64,000 nucleotides of DNA from Proteobacteria bacterium UBA652 (lineage in GTDB: Bacteria > Pseudomonadota > Gammaproteobacteria > Nitrosococcales > Methylophagaceae): NCBI GenBank assembly GCA_002299915.1, contig DBOG01000042.1, positions 1 through 64,000 on the forward strand, given 5' to 3'. Both the position numbers and the translations under genes were made by a program. Of the stretch, positions 37,075 through 47,148 are shown one piece after another (position 1 is the first letter of the stretch; the number at the start of each line of letters is the position of its first letter). The notes beneath the pieces were generated by a model. It searched no databases and had not been told where the DNA came from. It saw nothing but the letters and a program-made list of their open reading frames with translations.

Positions 37075-37112
37075 AATGGCAGTTCCTTCGGGTACTGCCA
37101 TTTTTTCTTTTT
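37075..37112 (+). terminator. Rho-independent terminator of the pilin operon
   Basis: A perfect 9-bp stem (aatggcagt ... actgccatt) with a 10-nt loop containing ttcg is followed by TTTTCTTTTT. It lies 150 bp after pilE. Confidence 0.9.
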
Positions 37113-37148
37113 AAGTAGATCAGGGTGATTATTTCGACTGCTGTTTTC

Positions 37149-37383
37149 TGTCATTTCGATCGACGGGAGAAATCTTAGCTATCCAAAAAGACCTTTCGGC
37201 TGCGCTCAAGGTGGCAATTTACTGTTATTTCACTAGCGGAAAAACTTGAGAGTAAAAACATCACGGTGATAATACTCCGTCATTTCGACCAGAGGGAGAA
37301 ATATATCAAGGTGACACTGGACTATTATTTCGTGATCAGCGGGAGAACTCTTAGGTTTCAACAAGACCTCTAGGCCATGTTGA
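37149..37383. repeat. Three degenerate hairpin repeats of the GTCATTTCGA type
   Basis: In the 567-bp gap between pilE and argD, three related units occur: 37150 onward (gtcatttcgatcgacgggag then aaatct), 37279 onward (gtcatttcgaccagagggag then aaat), and 37325 onward (ttatttcgtgatcagcggga then gaactc). Units one and three are followed by a partly complementary half (agacctttcggctgcgctca; agacctctaggcc). The rest of the gap to 37465 holds nothing else I can support. They resemble the cleaner hairpin at 7756-7821. Confidence 0.55.
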
Positions 37384-37492
37384 AGGTATAGATATTGGGC
37401 CAAGTGCTCAGGCGTTACCTTAGGAGAGCCCGTTTAAGGCGGTTCATATGGTTCATATAGAATAGTGTTATAAAATTGATATTTTAATAAAT

Positions 37493-38692
37493 ATGAGTAA
37501 TGAAACAATAACAACAACAAGCAGCATTATGCCTACATACGGCCGTTTACCCGTTGCTTTTGAGCGGGGTGAAGGCGTTTGGCTATGGGATACGGATGGC
37601 AAGCAATATCTAGATGCATTGAGTGGCATTGCGGTATGTGGCCTAGGGCATAGCCATCCTGCGATTACAGCGGCTATTTGTAATCAAGCTGAAACCTTAT
37701 TGCATACCTCCAATATATATCATATCCCTTTGCAAGAAAAACTAGCTACTAAATTGACCGATATTTCAGGAATGGAACAGGTCTTTTTATGCAACTCTGG
37801 CGCTGAGGCGAATGAGGCGGCAATTAAAATTGCACGGAAATATGGCCGGGATAAGGGGATTGAAAAGCCCGTTATTATCGTGATGGACGGTAGTTTTCAT
37901 GGTCGGACAATGGCGACATTGAGCGCCACGGGCAATCCAAAAGTGCATGCAGGGTTTGAACCACTAGTGCCAGGCTTTGTGCGGGTGCCTTATAATGATT
38001 TAGATGCCTTGCGGATGGCGATTGGCCATTGGCCTGAGGCGGTGGCAGTGATGCTTGAACCGATTCAAGGTGAGGGTGGGGTGCGGTTATTAGATGACGA
38101 TTACTTATCTGAAGCACGGGATTTATGTACCCAACGGAATTTATTGTTGATGTTGGATGAGGTGCAAACTGGCATGGGTCGAACGGGTGAATGGTTTGCT
38201 TTTCAGCATACACCAGATTTAATCCCCGATGTGATGATGCTGGCAAAAGGACTGGGCAATGGGATGCCTGTAGGCGCTTGTTTGGTCGCCGGCGCTGCGG
38301 TGGGTGTATTAAAGGCAGGTAATCATGGCTCTACTTTTGGTGGCAATCCATTGGCTTGTCGGGTGGCATTGACTGTTTTAGATATCATAGAAAAAACAGC
38401 GACGTTGGCACATGTAACTCGGCAATCTGCTGTTATCTCAACTGCTTTTGAACAGGCATTGGGAGATAAAGAAGCGGTGGTTGCCATTCGGTCTTATGGC
38501 ATGATGTTTGGTATTGAATTAGAGATGCCTTGTACAGAATTGGTTGCTACAGCCTTAGAGCGGGGTATTTTGATTAATGTGACCACAGATAAAGTGATTC
38601 GTTTATTGCCGCCATTGATTATGACGGATGACGAAGCATTGGAGATGGTCGACAAGGTCAGCAGTTTAGTGCTGGCATTTATTGCGGACTAA
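37493..38692 (+). CDS. argD: Acetylornithine aminotransferase
   Basis: 399 aa class III aminotransferase for arginine synthesis. [15 protein letters not shown] (about 43-57), [21 protein letters not shown], the [11 protein letters not shown] motif and PLP lysine in [10 protein letters not shown]. No Shine-Dalgarno is visible; an extended -10 box TGTTATAAA at 37466-37474 would give only about a 12-nt leader. argF follows after 22 bp, so both are probably one unit. Confidence 0.93.
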   Translation: MSNETITTTSSIMPTYGRLPVAFERGEGVWLWDTDGKQYLDALSGIAVCGLGHSHPAITAAICNQAETLLHTSNIYHIPLQEKLATKLTDISGMEQVFLCNSGAEANEAAIKIARKYGRDKGIEKPVIIVMDGSFHGRTMATLSATGNPKVHAGFEPLVPGFVRVPYNDLDALRMAIGHWPEAVAVMLEPIQGEGGVRLLDDDYLSEARDLCTQRNLLLMLDEVQTGMGRTGEWFAFQHTPDLIPDVMMLAKGLGNGMPVGACLVAGAAVGVLKAGNHGSTFGGNPLACRVALTVLDIIEKTATLAHVTRQSAVISTAFEQALGDKEAVVAIRSYGMMFGIELEMPCTELVATALERGILINVTTDKVIRLLPPLIMTDDEALEMVDKVSSLVLAFIAD

Positions 38693-38714
38693 ACCGCATC
38701 AGAGAGAAAGCATA

Positions 38715-39611
38715 ATGCAACATTTTTTAACCTTAGATGATTTAACAAAAGCGCAATTAGATACATTGATAACCCGCGCGATTGAATTGAAGAAAACCCA
38801 CCATAGAGGTGAGATTTATTCCCCCTTGCAAAATAAAGTGTTAGGGATGATTTTTGAGAAGTCTTCTACCCGAACGCGGGTGTCGTTTGAAGCAGGCATG
38901 ATTCAGTTAGGTGGGGGATCGATATTTTTATCGCCTAATGATACGCAGTTAGGCCGTGGTGAACCAGTTGAGGATTCTGCACGGGTAATTTCAAGCATGG
39001 TCGATGCGGTAATGATCCGGACCTTTGAGCATGAAAAAGTGGAACGCTTTGCGGAATATTCATCTGTACCCGTTATCAATGCATTGACAGATTTATACCA
39101 TCCCTGCCAACTCTTGGCGGATATGCAGACCTATGTGGAACAGCGTGGCAGTATTGCGGGTAAAATCGTGACGTGGGTCGGTGATGGCAATAATATGTGT
39201 CATTCTTATATTAATGCGGCGGCGCAATTTGATTTTGATTTGCGGATTGCAACACCAAGCGATTACACACCTGATGCGAATATTGTGGCAAACACCAGCG
39301 CCACTATCTCATTGCACACCGATCCACGAGAAGCAGTTGAAGGGGTTGATTTAGTGGTGACCGATGTATGGGCAAGTATGGGTCAAGAAGAAGAACAGAA
39401 GAAGCGTGAAAAAGCATTTGCAGCGTTCCAAGTGAATAAAGACTTAATGGCGTTGGCTGATAATGAAGCGCTGTTTATGCATTGTTTACCTGCGCATCGC
39501 GGTGAAGAAGTGTCGGCAGCGGTGATTGACGATCCACACAGCGTGGTGTGGGATGAGGCAGAAAACCGCCTGCATGCGCAGAAAGCACTATTAGAGCTAT
39601 TGATGGCCTAG
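38715..39611 (+). CDS. argF: Ornithine carbamoyltransferase
   Basis: 298 aa. Makes citrulline from ornithine and carbamoyl phosphate. Carbamoyl-phosphate motif SSTRTR (about 49-54), [11 protein letters not shown], and the ornithine-site [12 protein letters not shown] with the catalytic Cys. I start at the ATG at 38715 (QHFLTLDDL is the normal beginning); an earlier frame start at 38682 lies inside argD. The length fits the anabolic short form. Confidence 0.95.
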   Translation: MQHFLTLDDLTKAQLDTLITRAIELKKTHHRGEIYSPLQNKVLGMIFEKSSTRTRVSFEAGMIQLGGGSIFLSPNDTQLGRGEPVEDSARVISSMVDAVMIRTFEHEKVERFAEYSSVPVINALTDLYHPCQLLADMQTYVEQRGSIAGKIVTWVGDGNNMCHSYINAAAQFDFDLRIATPSDYTPDANIVANTSATISLHTDPREAVEGVDLVVTDVWASMGQEEEQKKREKAFAAFQVNKDLMALADNEALFMHCLPAHRGEEVSAAVIDDPHSVVWDEAENRLHAQKALLELLMA

Positions 39612-39612
39612 T

Positions 39613-39927
39613 ATGCGTACTTGTGTTTACCGTGCAGGCAATGCCTTAGATGCACATTTAATTAAGAATGTGTTGGCACAACAAGATATTGAGGCCTATA
39701 TTGAAGGTGAATATTTGCAAGGCGGGGTGGGGGATTTACAGGCGATAGATCTGATCCGCGTGGTGGTTGATGACTCAGATAAGACACAAGCGAAGCAGAT
39801 TGTGGCCGATTGGGAAGCCACTCCGATTGATGAAACACCTGAAATTGGGGTGCGGAGAATAAGCCAAATTGGCCTGTTAATCAGTGGTACAGCATTAGTG
39901 TTGCTGTTTTTAGGCATGTTACTGTAA
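39613..39927 (+). CDS. DUF2007 protein with C-terminal membrane anchor
   Basis: 104 aa. The DUF2007 fold covers about 1-65: a CVYRAGNALDAHLIKNVL segment, then IEAYIEGEYLQGG and RVVVDDSDKTQAKQI. A single hydrophobic segment (about 84-103) ends the protein, so it is probably tail-anchored in the inner membrane with the domain in the cytoplasm. DUF2007 proteins are described as putative signal-transducing (PII-like) but no role is proven. It starts 1 bp after argF. Its last 9 bp overlap the convergent murU gene. Confidence 0.78.
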   Translation: MRTCVYRAGNALDAHLIKNVLAQQDIEAYIEGEYLQGGVGDLQAIDLIRVVVDDSDKTQAKQIVADWEATPIDETPEIGVRRISQIGLLISGTALVLLFLGMLL

Positions 39928-40587
39928 TTGTTTGACTAAGTCGTCTAACCGTTCAACTGTCCCAATATCAAACCATTTTCCCGAATAGATCTCGCCATAC
40001 ACTTGTTGTTTAGTCATTGCTTCATTGAGTAATGGTCGAAGTGGTAACCGACTTATTGGCTGATCAGCAAAGAAATCAGGATGATAGATACCAATGCCGC
40101 TATATGTAAAGCAATTTTTACCCCCATTTTGCATGATGCTATCATCTAACGAAAAGTCTCCGTGGGGGTGATGCGGCGGATTATTGACCAAGACTAAATG
40201 CGCAAGCGTATCTGCTGCTAACGATAATTGACTTAGTTTCTCAAAAGGGTAATCCGTCCAAATATCACCATTAACGACTAAAAATGGCTGTTTACCCAAT
40301 AACGGTAGGGCATTGATAATACCACCAGCGGTCTCTAAGCCCCCAGTGGCTTCAGGAGAATAGGTGATATTGACACCGTATCGTGCACCATCGCCGAGTA
40401 TTGGCTCAAACTGTTCGCCCAAATGGGCATAGTTGATGATAATGTCATCAATACCCGCGGCGGCTAAATTGTGAATTAGGTATTCAATTAGACGATGTTG
40501 CCCCACTTGTAATAACGGCTTGGGCGTGTGATCCGTTAGTGGCCGCAAACGCTCACCTTTACCTGCCGCTAAAATCATTGCCCTCAT
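39919..40587 (-). CDS. murU: N-acetylmuramate 1-phosphate uridylyltransferase
   Basis: 222 aa nucleotidyltransferase. MILAAGKGERLRPLTDHTPKPLL is the nucleotide-binding start (residues 4-26, quoted only as AAGKGERLRPLT) and VNGDIW holds the metal Asp. With AmgK it forms UDP-MurNAc from recycled MurNAc, bypassing de novo synthesis; this route is known from Pseudomonas and confers some fosfomycin tolerance there. Assignment rests on the pairing: it overlaps amgK by 4 bp. A general sugar-1-phosphate transferase is the alternative. Confidence 0.85.
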   Translation of the reverse strand: MRAMILAAGKGERLRPLTDHTPKPLLQVGQHRLIEYLIHNLAAAGIDDIIINYAHLGEQFEPILGDGARYGVNITYSPEATGGLETAGGIINALPLLGKQPFLVVNGDIWTDYPFEKLSQLSLAADTLAHLVLVNNPPHHPHGDFSLDDSIMQNGGKNCFTYSGIGIYHPDFFADQPISRLPLRPLLNEAMTKQQVYGEIYSGKWFDIGTVERLDDLVKQLQ

Positions 40588-41570
40588 TTTACGATGCTCG
40601 CTATTTTTTCATTTGTGGTAACAAGCGTGTGTAAGGCGGTCAGTTCTGGGTAACGGGCACTGACTTGTTGTACATACTTGAGTGTTTGCGGCAGATCGTT
40701 TAAGTAATTAGATTTTCCATCACGATAATAGAGTCGACAGAAGATACCGAGTATTTTAAGCTGGCGTTGCAAGCCCATTAAATCGAACCAACGGGTAAAT
40801 TGCTCAAGTGAAACCTTCTTTAGCAAGCCCGTGGATACGGCTTGTTGCCAGTAATACGATACCCAATTAGCAATTTCGGCATCAGACCAAGCAATATAAC
40901 TATCACGCAGTAAGGAGACCAGATCATAGCTAATTGGGCCCATTACCGCATCTTGAAAATCAATAATGCCTAGTTTTTCATCGGGTGTGTGCATTAAATT
41001 GCGAGAATGGTAGTCACGATGTACAAAAACAGTGGGTTGCGCAAGGGCATTATCGGTCAATATTTTAAAGGTATCAGCTAAAAAATCAGGGGGTGTGATA
41101 TCGAGATGGGTGCCGAGAAACCAATTAGGGAACAGATCCATTTCTTGTTGCAGCAGCGCCGCATCATAGTTGGATAGTTGAAGTTGGCTATGATCGGCAG
41201 TTTGCATTTGAATAAGGGCATCGATGGCGGTTTGGTATAACGCTGTTGCTGTATGTGGTTCTAAGATATCTAAATAGGGTTGATTACCCAAATCTGATAA
41301 CAATAAAAAGCCTTGTTGCGTATCTTTTGCGTGAATAAATGGAACGGGCGTACCTTGAGCGGTGAGATGTTCTGCAATAGTGATAAAAGGCGCGGTATCT
41401 TCCTGTTCGGGTGGTGCATCCATTACGATATAGCTGTTACCCGATTGACTGACACGGAAATAGCGGCGGAAGCTGGCATCACTCGACGCAGGTTCTAATG
41501 TGAACGGATCTGGCGGCAGCTGTTGGCTTAACCAGTGGTTCAATTGATTAAGCCTTTTATCTAATGTCAT
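40584..41570 (-). CDS. amgK: N-acetylmuramate/N-acetylglucosamine anomeric kinase
   Basis: 328 aa aminoglycoside-phosphotransferase fold. The Brenner motif VHRDYHSRNLM (about 192-202) with catalytic Asp and the metal motif IIDFQDAVMGP (about 211-221) are both complete. AmgK phosphorylates the anomeric carbon of MurNAc in peptidoglycan recycling. It is first in the amgK-murU unit. It starts 140 bp from the divergent lipoprotein gene. Confidence 0.87.
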   Translation of the reverse strand: MTLDKRLNQLNHWLSQQLPPDPFTLEPASSDASFRRYFRVSQSGNSYIVMDAPPEQEDTAPFITIAEHLTAQGTPVPFIHAKDTQQGFLLLSDLGNQPYLDILEPHTATALYQTAIDALIQMQTADHSQLQLSNYDAALLQQEMDLFPNWFLGTHLDITPPDFLADTFKILTDNALAQPTVFVHRDYHSRNLMHTPDEKLGIIDFQDAVMGPISYDLVSLLRDSYIAWSDAEIANWVSYYWQQAVSTGLLKKVSLEQFTRWFDLMGLQRQLKILGIFCRLYYRDGKSNYLNDLPQTLKYVQQVSARYPELTALHTLVTTNEKIASIVK

Positions 41571-41711
41571 TTATCAAGCTATCTCTTTAATGGTTTGTAT
41601 TTATTAGTATATATTGTATTTAAGTTTCTTCTGCAACATATTATTGTCTGGTATTGTGAGTAAAGACACTATATCCTATCGACTCATTATAAATAGTTAA
41701 CTGGAAAAAAC

Positions 41712-42227
41712 ATGAAAAATTTAATGGTTGCGGGTTTAGCGCTAGGCTTATCACTGTTAGTGGCTTGTGATAAAGCAGCAGATAAGGTGGAAACTGAGGA
41801 AGTGTCAGCTGCTGAACATAGCCATGGTAATACAGATTCCCATTCACATGATGATGTTAATTCGAGCGTTGAAAGCACGGAAGAAGACTATAATACTAAA
41901 ACACCAGGAGACCTATCTGAAGCATTACAAAACGAAATGTTAGTTTCCTTGGCCAACTACAATGCTTGTATGCAAAAGCCTCGGGAAGAATATTTTATGG
42001 ATGGACTTGATCCACAAAAGAAAGCGGGCGAAGTGATGGAAGAATGTGAGGTGCATTTAGCATCGATACAAAAAATGCTGGATGAAAATGGTGTGAATAA
42101 GCAATTTACCTTGGGTATCTTGAAAAAACGTCGTAATCAATCAGCTAGAAAATTAATGAGCAATATTATGAATGCAAAAGTAGCGCGTGAAATGCAGCTG
42201 GAGCAGGAAGGTGGCTTAAGCCACTAA
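41712..42227 (+). CDS. Predicted lipoprotein with histidine-rich segment
   Basis: 171 aa, not recognised. A lipobox (SLLVAC, Cys19 or so) follows a hydrophobic leader, so the mature protein should be lipid-anchored in the outer or inner membrane. The next 40 residues are acidic and contain EHSHGNTDSHSHDD, a cluster of alternating histidines suited to binding zinc or nickel. The rest is helical and charged, with two cysteines (NACMQKP and EECEVHL). GGA lies before the ATG and a TATAAA at 41687-41692 may be the -10 box. The function is unknown. Confidence 0.7.
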   Translation: MKNLMVAGLALGLSLLVACDKAADKVETEEVSAAEHSHGNTDSHSHDDVNSSVESTEEDYNTKTPGDLSEALQNEMLVSLANYNACMQKPREEYFMDGLDPQKKAGEVMEECEVHLASIQKMLDENGVNKQFTLGILKKRRNQSARKLMSNIMNAKVAREMQLEQEGGLSH

Positions 42228-42233
42228 CGGCGT

Positions 42234-42824
42234 TTAGTGAGGGGGTTGCAACACATCGATTCCTTCATGTTCCAGCATTTTAATCAGCTGGATCAGTGGC
42301 AAACCAACAAGGCTATTGGGATCATCGCCCTGTAGTGCTTCAAATAGACTAATACCTAGCCCTTCAGATTTGAAACTACCTGCACATTGATAGGGTTGCT
42401 CTTGCCGCAAATAGCCGTCTATTTGCGCAATATTGAGTTCGCGAAAATGCACGGCGAAGGGATCAACGACAGATTGTATACTGTCTGACTCACTATTATA
42501 GAGCGCGAGCCCTGTTAGAAAGAAGACGGTTTTGCCTGAAGCGGCTTGCAGCTGTTTAACCGCTGTTTCATAATCGCCTGGTTTGCCTAAAATATTACCA
42601 TTGCAGACGGCAACTTGATCTGAGCCAATAATTAAGGCCTTTGGATGCAGGATGGCAACTGCGCGAGCTTTTGCTTCGGCGAGGCGTAATACTAATTGTG
42701 GTGCTGTTTCATCATCAAGCGCCGATTCATCAATATCGGGTGACGCAGTTTCAAAGGGCAATGCCAGCTTTGAAAGTAATTCAGCACGAAACGGCGAGCT
42801 GGATCCTAATATTAATGGCAGCAT
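42234..42824 (-). CDS. maf: Maf-family nucleotide pyrophosphatase (YceF type)
   Basis: 196 aa. GSSSPFRAELL (about 7-17) is the Maf motif, with the catalytic Asp in IIGSDQVAV. The S-x-F-R and E-L-x-D signature suggests the 7-methyl-GTP pyrophosphatase (YceF) branch rather than the dTTP/UTP branch, but this needs alignment. It begins right at the end of pgm (TAA-ATG), so both are co-transcribed. YceF homologues usually lie beside yceD-rpmF; here that cluster is 13 kb away. Confidence 0.88.
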   Translation of the reverse strand: MLPLILGSSSPFRAELLSKLALPFETASPDIDESALDDETAPQLVLRLAEAKARAVAILHPKALIIGSDQVAVCNGNILGKPGDYETAVKQLQAASGKTVFFLTGLALYNSESDSIQSVVDPFAVHFRELNIAQIDGYLRQEQPYQCAGSFKSEGLGISLFEALQGDDPNSLVGLPLIQLIKMLEHEGIDVLQPPH

Positions 42825-44465
<1,641 letters not shown>

Positions 44466-44517
44466 CTATCCTGTTAATATCTTGCTATTTCGTAGAGACC
44501 ACTATACGCCCCACATT

Positions 44518-45414
44518 ATGACAATATCAACAAATATAGACAATAACAGACTAATGCGCTGGGCGACCTATGCCTCGGTGGGAACGGCTGTGGTATTGAT
44601 TATCGTTAAAGTAATTGCTTGGTTAGTGACGGATTCGGTCAGTATTTTAGCAACCTTGATTGACTCAAGCTTGGATTTGCTGGCGTCAATGCTAAACCTT
44701 GTTGCCGTGCGCCATGCATTACAACCTGCCGATCATGAGCATCGCTTCGGTCATGGTAAAGCAGAAGCCTTAGCAGGCATGGGGCAAGCCTTATTTATTG
44801 CTGGATCGGCAGGTTTATTGTTATTGCAAGCGGCGGGGAGGTTGATTCGCCCGCAGTCGCTAGGAGAGGGTTTGCAGCTGGGTATTGGGGTAATGATATT
44901 TTCGATGATAGCGACCCTGTTGCTGGTATTATTTCAGCAATATGTGATTAAACGGACACAATCAACTGCGATTAAAGCCGATGCCTTACATTACAAAACA
45001 GATTTATTAGTTAATGGCAGCGTGATTATCGCCTTATTACTAAGTGTGTATGGGTGGGTGGGGTTCGATCCTATCTTTGCATTGGCTATTGCCGCCTTCA
45101 TTTTGTATAGTGCTTGGCATATTGTGCGTGAAGCGATTGATTCATTGATGGATCATGAGTTACCCGATGAGGAGCGTGACTATATTGAACAGATTGTGAT
45201 GCATCATCCACATGCGCAAGGCTTGCATGATTTACGGACACGGCGATCAGGTATGACGACCTTTATCCAGCTGCATGTGGAATTAGATGAGCAACTTACA
45301 TTGCGCGATGCCCATCATATTGCCGATGAAATAGAAAAAGAAATTATGCAATTACTACCGAATACAGAAGTCATTATTCATGAAGATCCTGTGATCTTAG
45401 GAGAGATAGACTAG
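44518..45414 (+). CDS. fieF: Cation diffusion facilitator (FieF-like Fe/Zn efflux)
   Basis: 298 aa from the ATG at 44518. About six membrane helices and a cytoplasmic C-terminal domain. The metal site has DSSLD in TM2 (D-x3-D) and HYKTD in TM5 (H-x3-D), the FieF arrangement. HRFGHGKAEALAG is the conserved loop. It exports zinc or iron with proton exchange. The upstream in-frame start (44443) overlaps the pgm gene and is rejected. The next gene starts immediately after its stop. Confidence 0.9.
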   Translation: MTISTNIDNNRLMRWATYASVGTAVVLIIVKVIAWLVTDSVSILATLIDSSLDLLASMLNLVAVRHALQPADHEHRFGHGKAEALAGMGQALFIAGSAGLLLLQAAGRLIRPQSLGEGLQLGIGVMIFSMIATLLLVLFQQYVIKRTQSTAIKADALHYKTDLLVNGSVIIALLLSVYGWVGFDPIFALAIAAFILYSAWHIVREAIDSLMDHELPDEERDYIEQIVMHHPHAQGLHDLRTRRSGMTTFIQLHVELDEQLTLRDAHHIADEIEKEIMQLLPNTEVIIHEDPVILGEID

Positions 45415-45999
45415 ATGGAGAGTTTTAACGTTGGAATATTGTTCTGGCTTGTAGGAACGGCAGCTCTACTTGGATTGCTATGGCTGATTTTCATGCGTCG
45501 TTCCCGCACATTGGCGCAAAAAATCGGGATTAAAGTTGCGCACTCAAAATCACAGACGATGACTGACATTGTGGTGCCAGATGGTATCGGCGGGGTGTTA
45601 GATATCCCGCGCTTGGTTCAAATTGAGCAAGGTATCGTTGTGGTCGATCAACTAGAGGCACAAGGTCGTGTGTTCGGTGCGGCGCATATTGATCTGTGGA
45701 CACAGATTTTAAAGGGTCGCAGTATCAAGTTTGATAACCCATTTTATTCGCTTGCTGTGACACAACAAGTCATCGAAAGTTTAGTGCCTGGCGTGCCAGT
45801 CTATAGCTTGGTTGTTCTAGGCGAAGAAGCCTCATTTGAAAAAGGCACGCCTGAAGGCGCAACAACATTAGCAAACTTGCCTCAGGCACTTAAAGCCTTG
45901 CCTCAACAGAATTTAGCGATAGGCTTATGTGAAGAAGCTTGGCAACGGATCCGACGCATTGCGCGGAAAGACGGCAAAGCATTGAGTGCAACGAAATGA
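45415..45999 (+). CDS. NERD-like domain protein lacking catalytic residues
   Basis: 194 aa. One N-terminal membrane segment (about 6-26), then a region matching the NERD (nuclease-related) domain in order: TDIVVPDGIGG, GIVVVDQLEAQGRVFG, LWTQILKGR, FDNPFYS and VPVYSLVVLG. In active NERD proteins the first has a D-H after the glycines and the second a D/E-x-K; here these read DIPR and DQL, so the nuclease centre looks lost. It is wedged between fieF (no gap) and the nucleotidase gene (ATGA overlap). Its function is unknown; a membrane scaffold or binding role is a guess. Confidence 0.65.
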   Translation: MESFNVGILFWLVGTAALLGLLWLIFMRRSRTLAQKIGIKVAHSKSQTMTDIVVPDGIGGVLDIPRLVQIEQGIVVVDQLEAQGRVFGAAHIDLWTQILKGRSIKFDNPFYSLAVTQQVIESLVPGVPVYSLVVLGEEASFEKGTPEGATTLANLPQALKALPQQNLAIGLCEEAWQRIRRIARKDGKALSATK

Positions 46000-46907
46000 C
46001 ACAGCCAAACAATAATGATCAAAAACTAGTGGTGGCTATTTCATCACGCGCCTTATTTGATTTAGATGAAAGCCACCGTATTTATGAGGAAGAAGGTACC
46101 CAGGCCTATTGTGATTATCAAATAGACAATGAAGATGTGCCACTATCATCTGGTGGTGCTTATATTATGGTGAAAAAATTGCTGGCTTTGAATGGCAAGG
46201 AAAGTGATCAGCGAAATGTAGAGATTATTTTGTTGTCTCGTAATAGTGCGGATACAGGCCTACGCGTATTTAATTCCATCCAGCATCACCAATTAGATAT
46301 TAGCCGCGCGGTTTTCACTTCTGGCCGTAGCCCTTATAGCTATGTCAAGCCATTTGGTGCCAATTTATTCTTATCCACTGCCGCAGAAGATGTGCGCAAA
46401 GCGCTCGCGGCGGGCGTGGCAGCGGCAACTATTATGCCGCCGACTAAAGATGGCAATAGGCCCTCACATCAAGAACTAAGAATGGCGTTTGATGGTGACG
46501 CGGTGTTGTTTTCAGATGAATCTGAGCGTATTTATAAAGAACAGGGCTTAGCTGCCTTCACCCAGAATGAGCAAGAAACTGCCAAACAGCCCTTACGTGA
46601 AGGACCTTTTAAAGAGTTTTTACAAGCATTAAATCATTTGCAAGCGGCGTTTCCTGGAGATAATTCACCGATCAGAACGGCGCTAGTGACCGCCCGTTCT
46701 GCGCCCGCACATGAGCGGGTTATTCGGACATTACGAGAATGGGGCATTCGGATTGATGAGGCTATTTTCTTAGGTGGGATGCCTAAAGGGCCTTTCTTGA
46801 AAGAATTTGGTGCGGACATCTTTTTTGATGATCAGCAGGGACATTGTGATTCCGCACGTGAGCATGTGGCAACAGGGCATGTGCCGCATGGTATCGCCAA
46901 TGAATGA
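45996..46907 (+). CDS. Cytosolic 5'-nucleotidase (PF06189-like)
   Basis: 303 aa from the ATG at 45996. AISSRALFDLDESHRIYEEEG (residues about 14-34, shortened here to RALFDLDESH) and a second related segment, FDGDAVLFSDESERIY, mark the HAD-like nucleotidase family related to eukaryotic cN-I. RTALVTARSAPAHERVIRTL and FFDDQQGH complete the HAD core. It dephosphorylates nucleoside monophosphates; the preferred base is not predictable. The earlier start at 45939 is inside the NERD-like gene. Confidence 0.85.
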   Translation: MTQPNNNDQKLVVAISSRALFDLDESHRIYEEEGTQAYCDYQIDNEDVPLSSGGAYIMVKKLLALNGKESDQRNVEIILLSRNSADTGLRVFNSIQHHQLDISRAVFTSGRSPYSYVKPFGANLFLSTAAEDVRKALAAGVAAATIMPPTKDGNRPSHQELRMAFDGDAVLFSDESERIYKEQGLAAFTQNEQETAKQPLREGPFKEFLQALNHLQAAFPGDNSPIRTALVTARSAPAHERVIRTLREWGIRIDEAIFLGGMPKGPFLKEFGADIFFDDQQGHCDSAREHVATGHVPHGIANE

Positions 46908-47022
46908 ACCGTTATATAATTGTCTTTCTAGGTGGTGGGATTTAAGTGAATAAGGCTAGCGTTCTTTTCAATGACTGTTTATAATAGCGAGCTTTGTTGG
47001 TAACAAGTTAAAACAGAATAAT

Positions 47023-47107
47023 GCGAGTGTGGCGGAATTGGTAGACGCGCTAGATTTAGGTTCTAGTATCTTAGGATGTGGGAGTTCAAGTCTCCCCACT
47101 CGTACCA
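47023..47107 (+). tRNA. tRNA-Leu (anticodon UAG)
   Basis: 85 nt from GCGAGTGTGGCGGAATTGG to an encoded CCA. The anticodon arm is CTAGA-TTTAGGT-TCTAG, giving UAG, which reads CUN codons. The long variable arm (atcttaggatg) is typical of class II leucine tRNA. The T arm is GGGAGTTCAAGTCTCCC. It lies 41 bp before tig and may share its transcript. Confidence 0.95.
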
Positions 47108-47148
47108 TCATTGTAAAATTTCTTAGTTTGAAAGTTTTGAGGTAGTAC

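Noticed and set aside
37149..37383. CRISPR array
   Set aside because: Repeats are few, degenerate, unequally spaced and hairpin-like, with no cas genes anywhere in the window.
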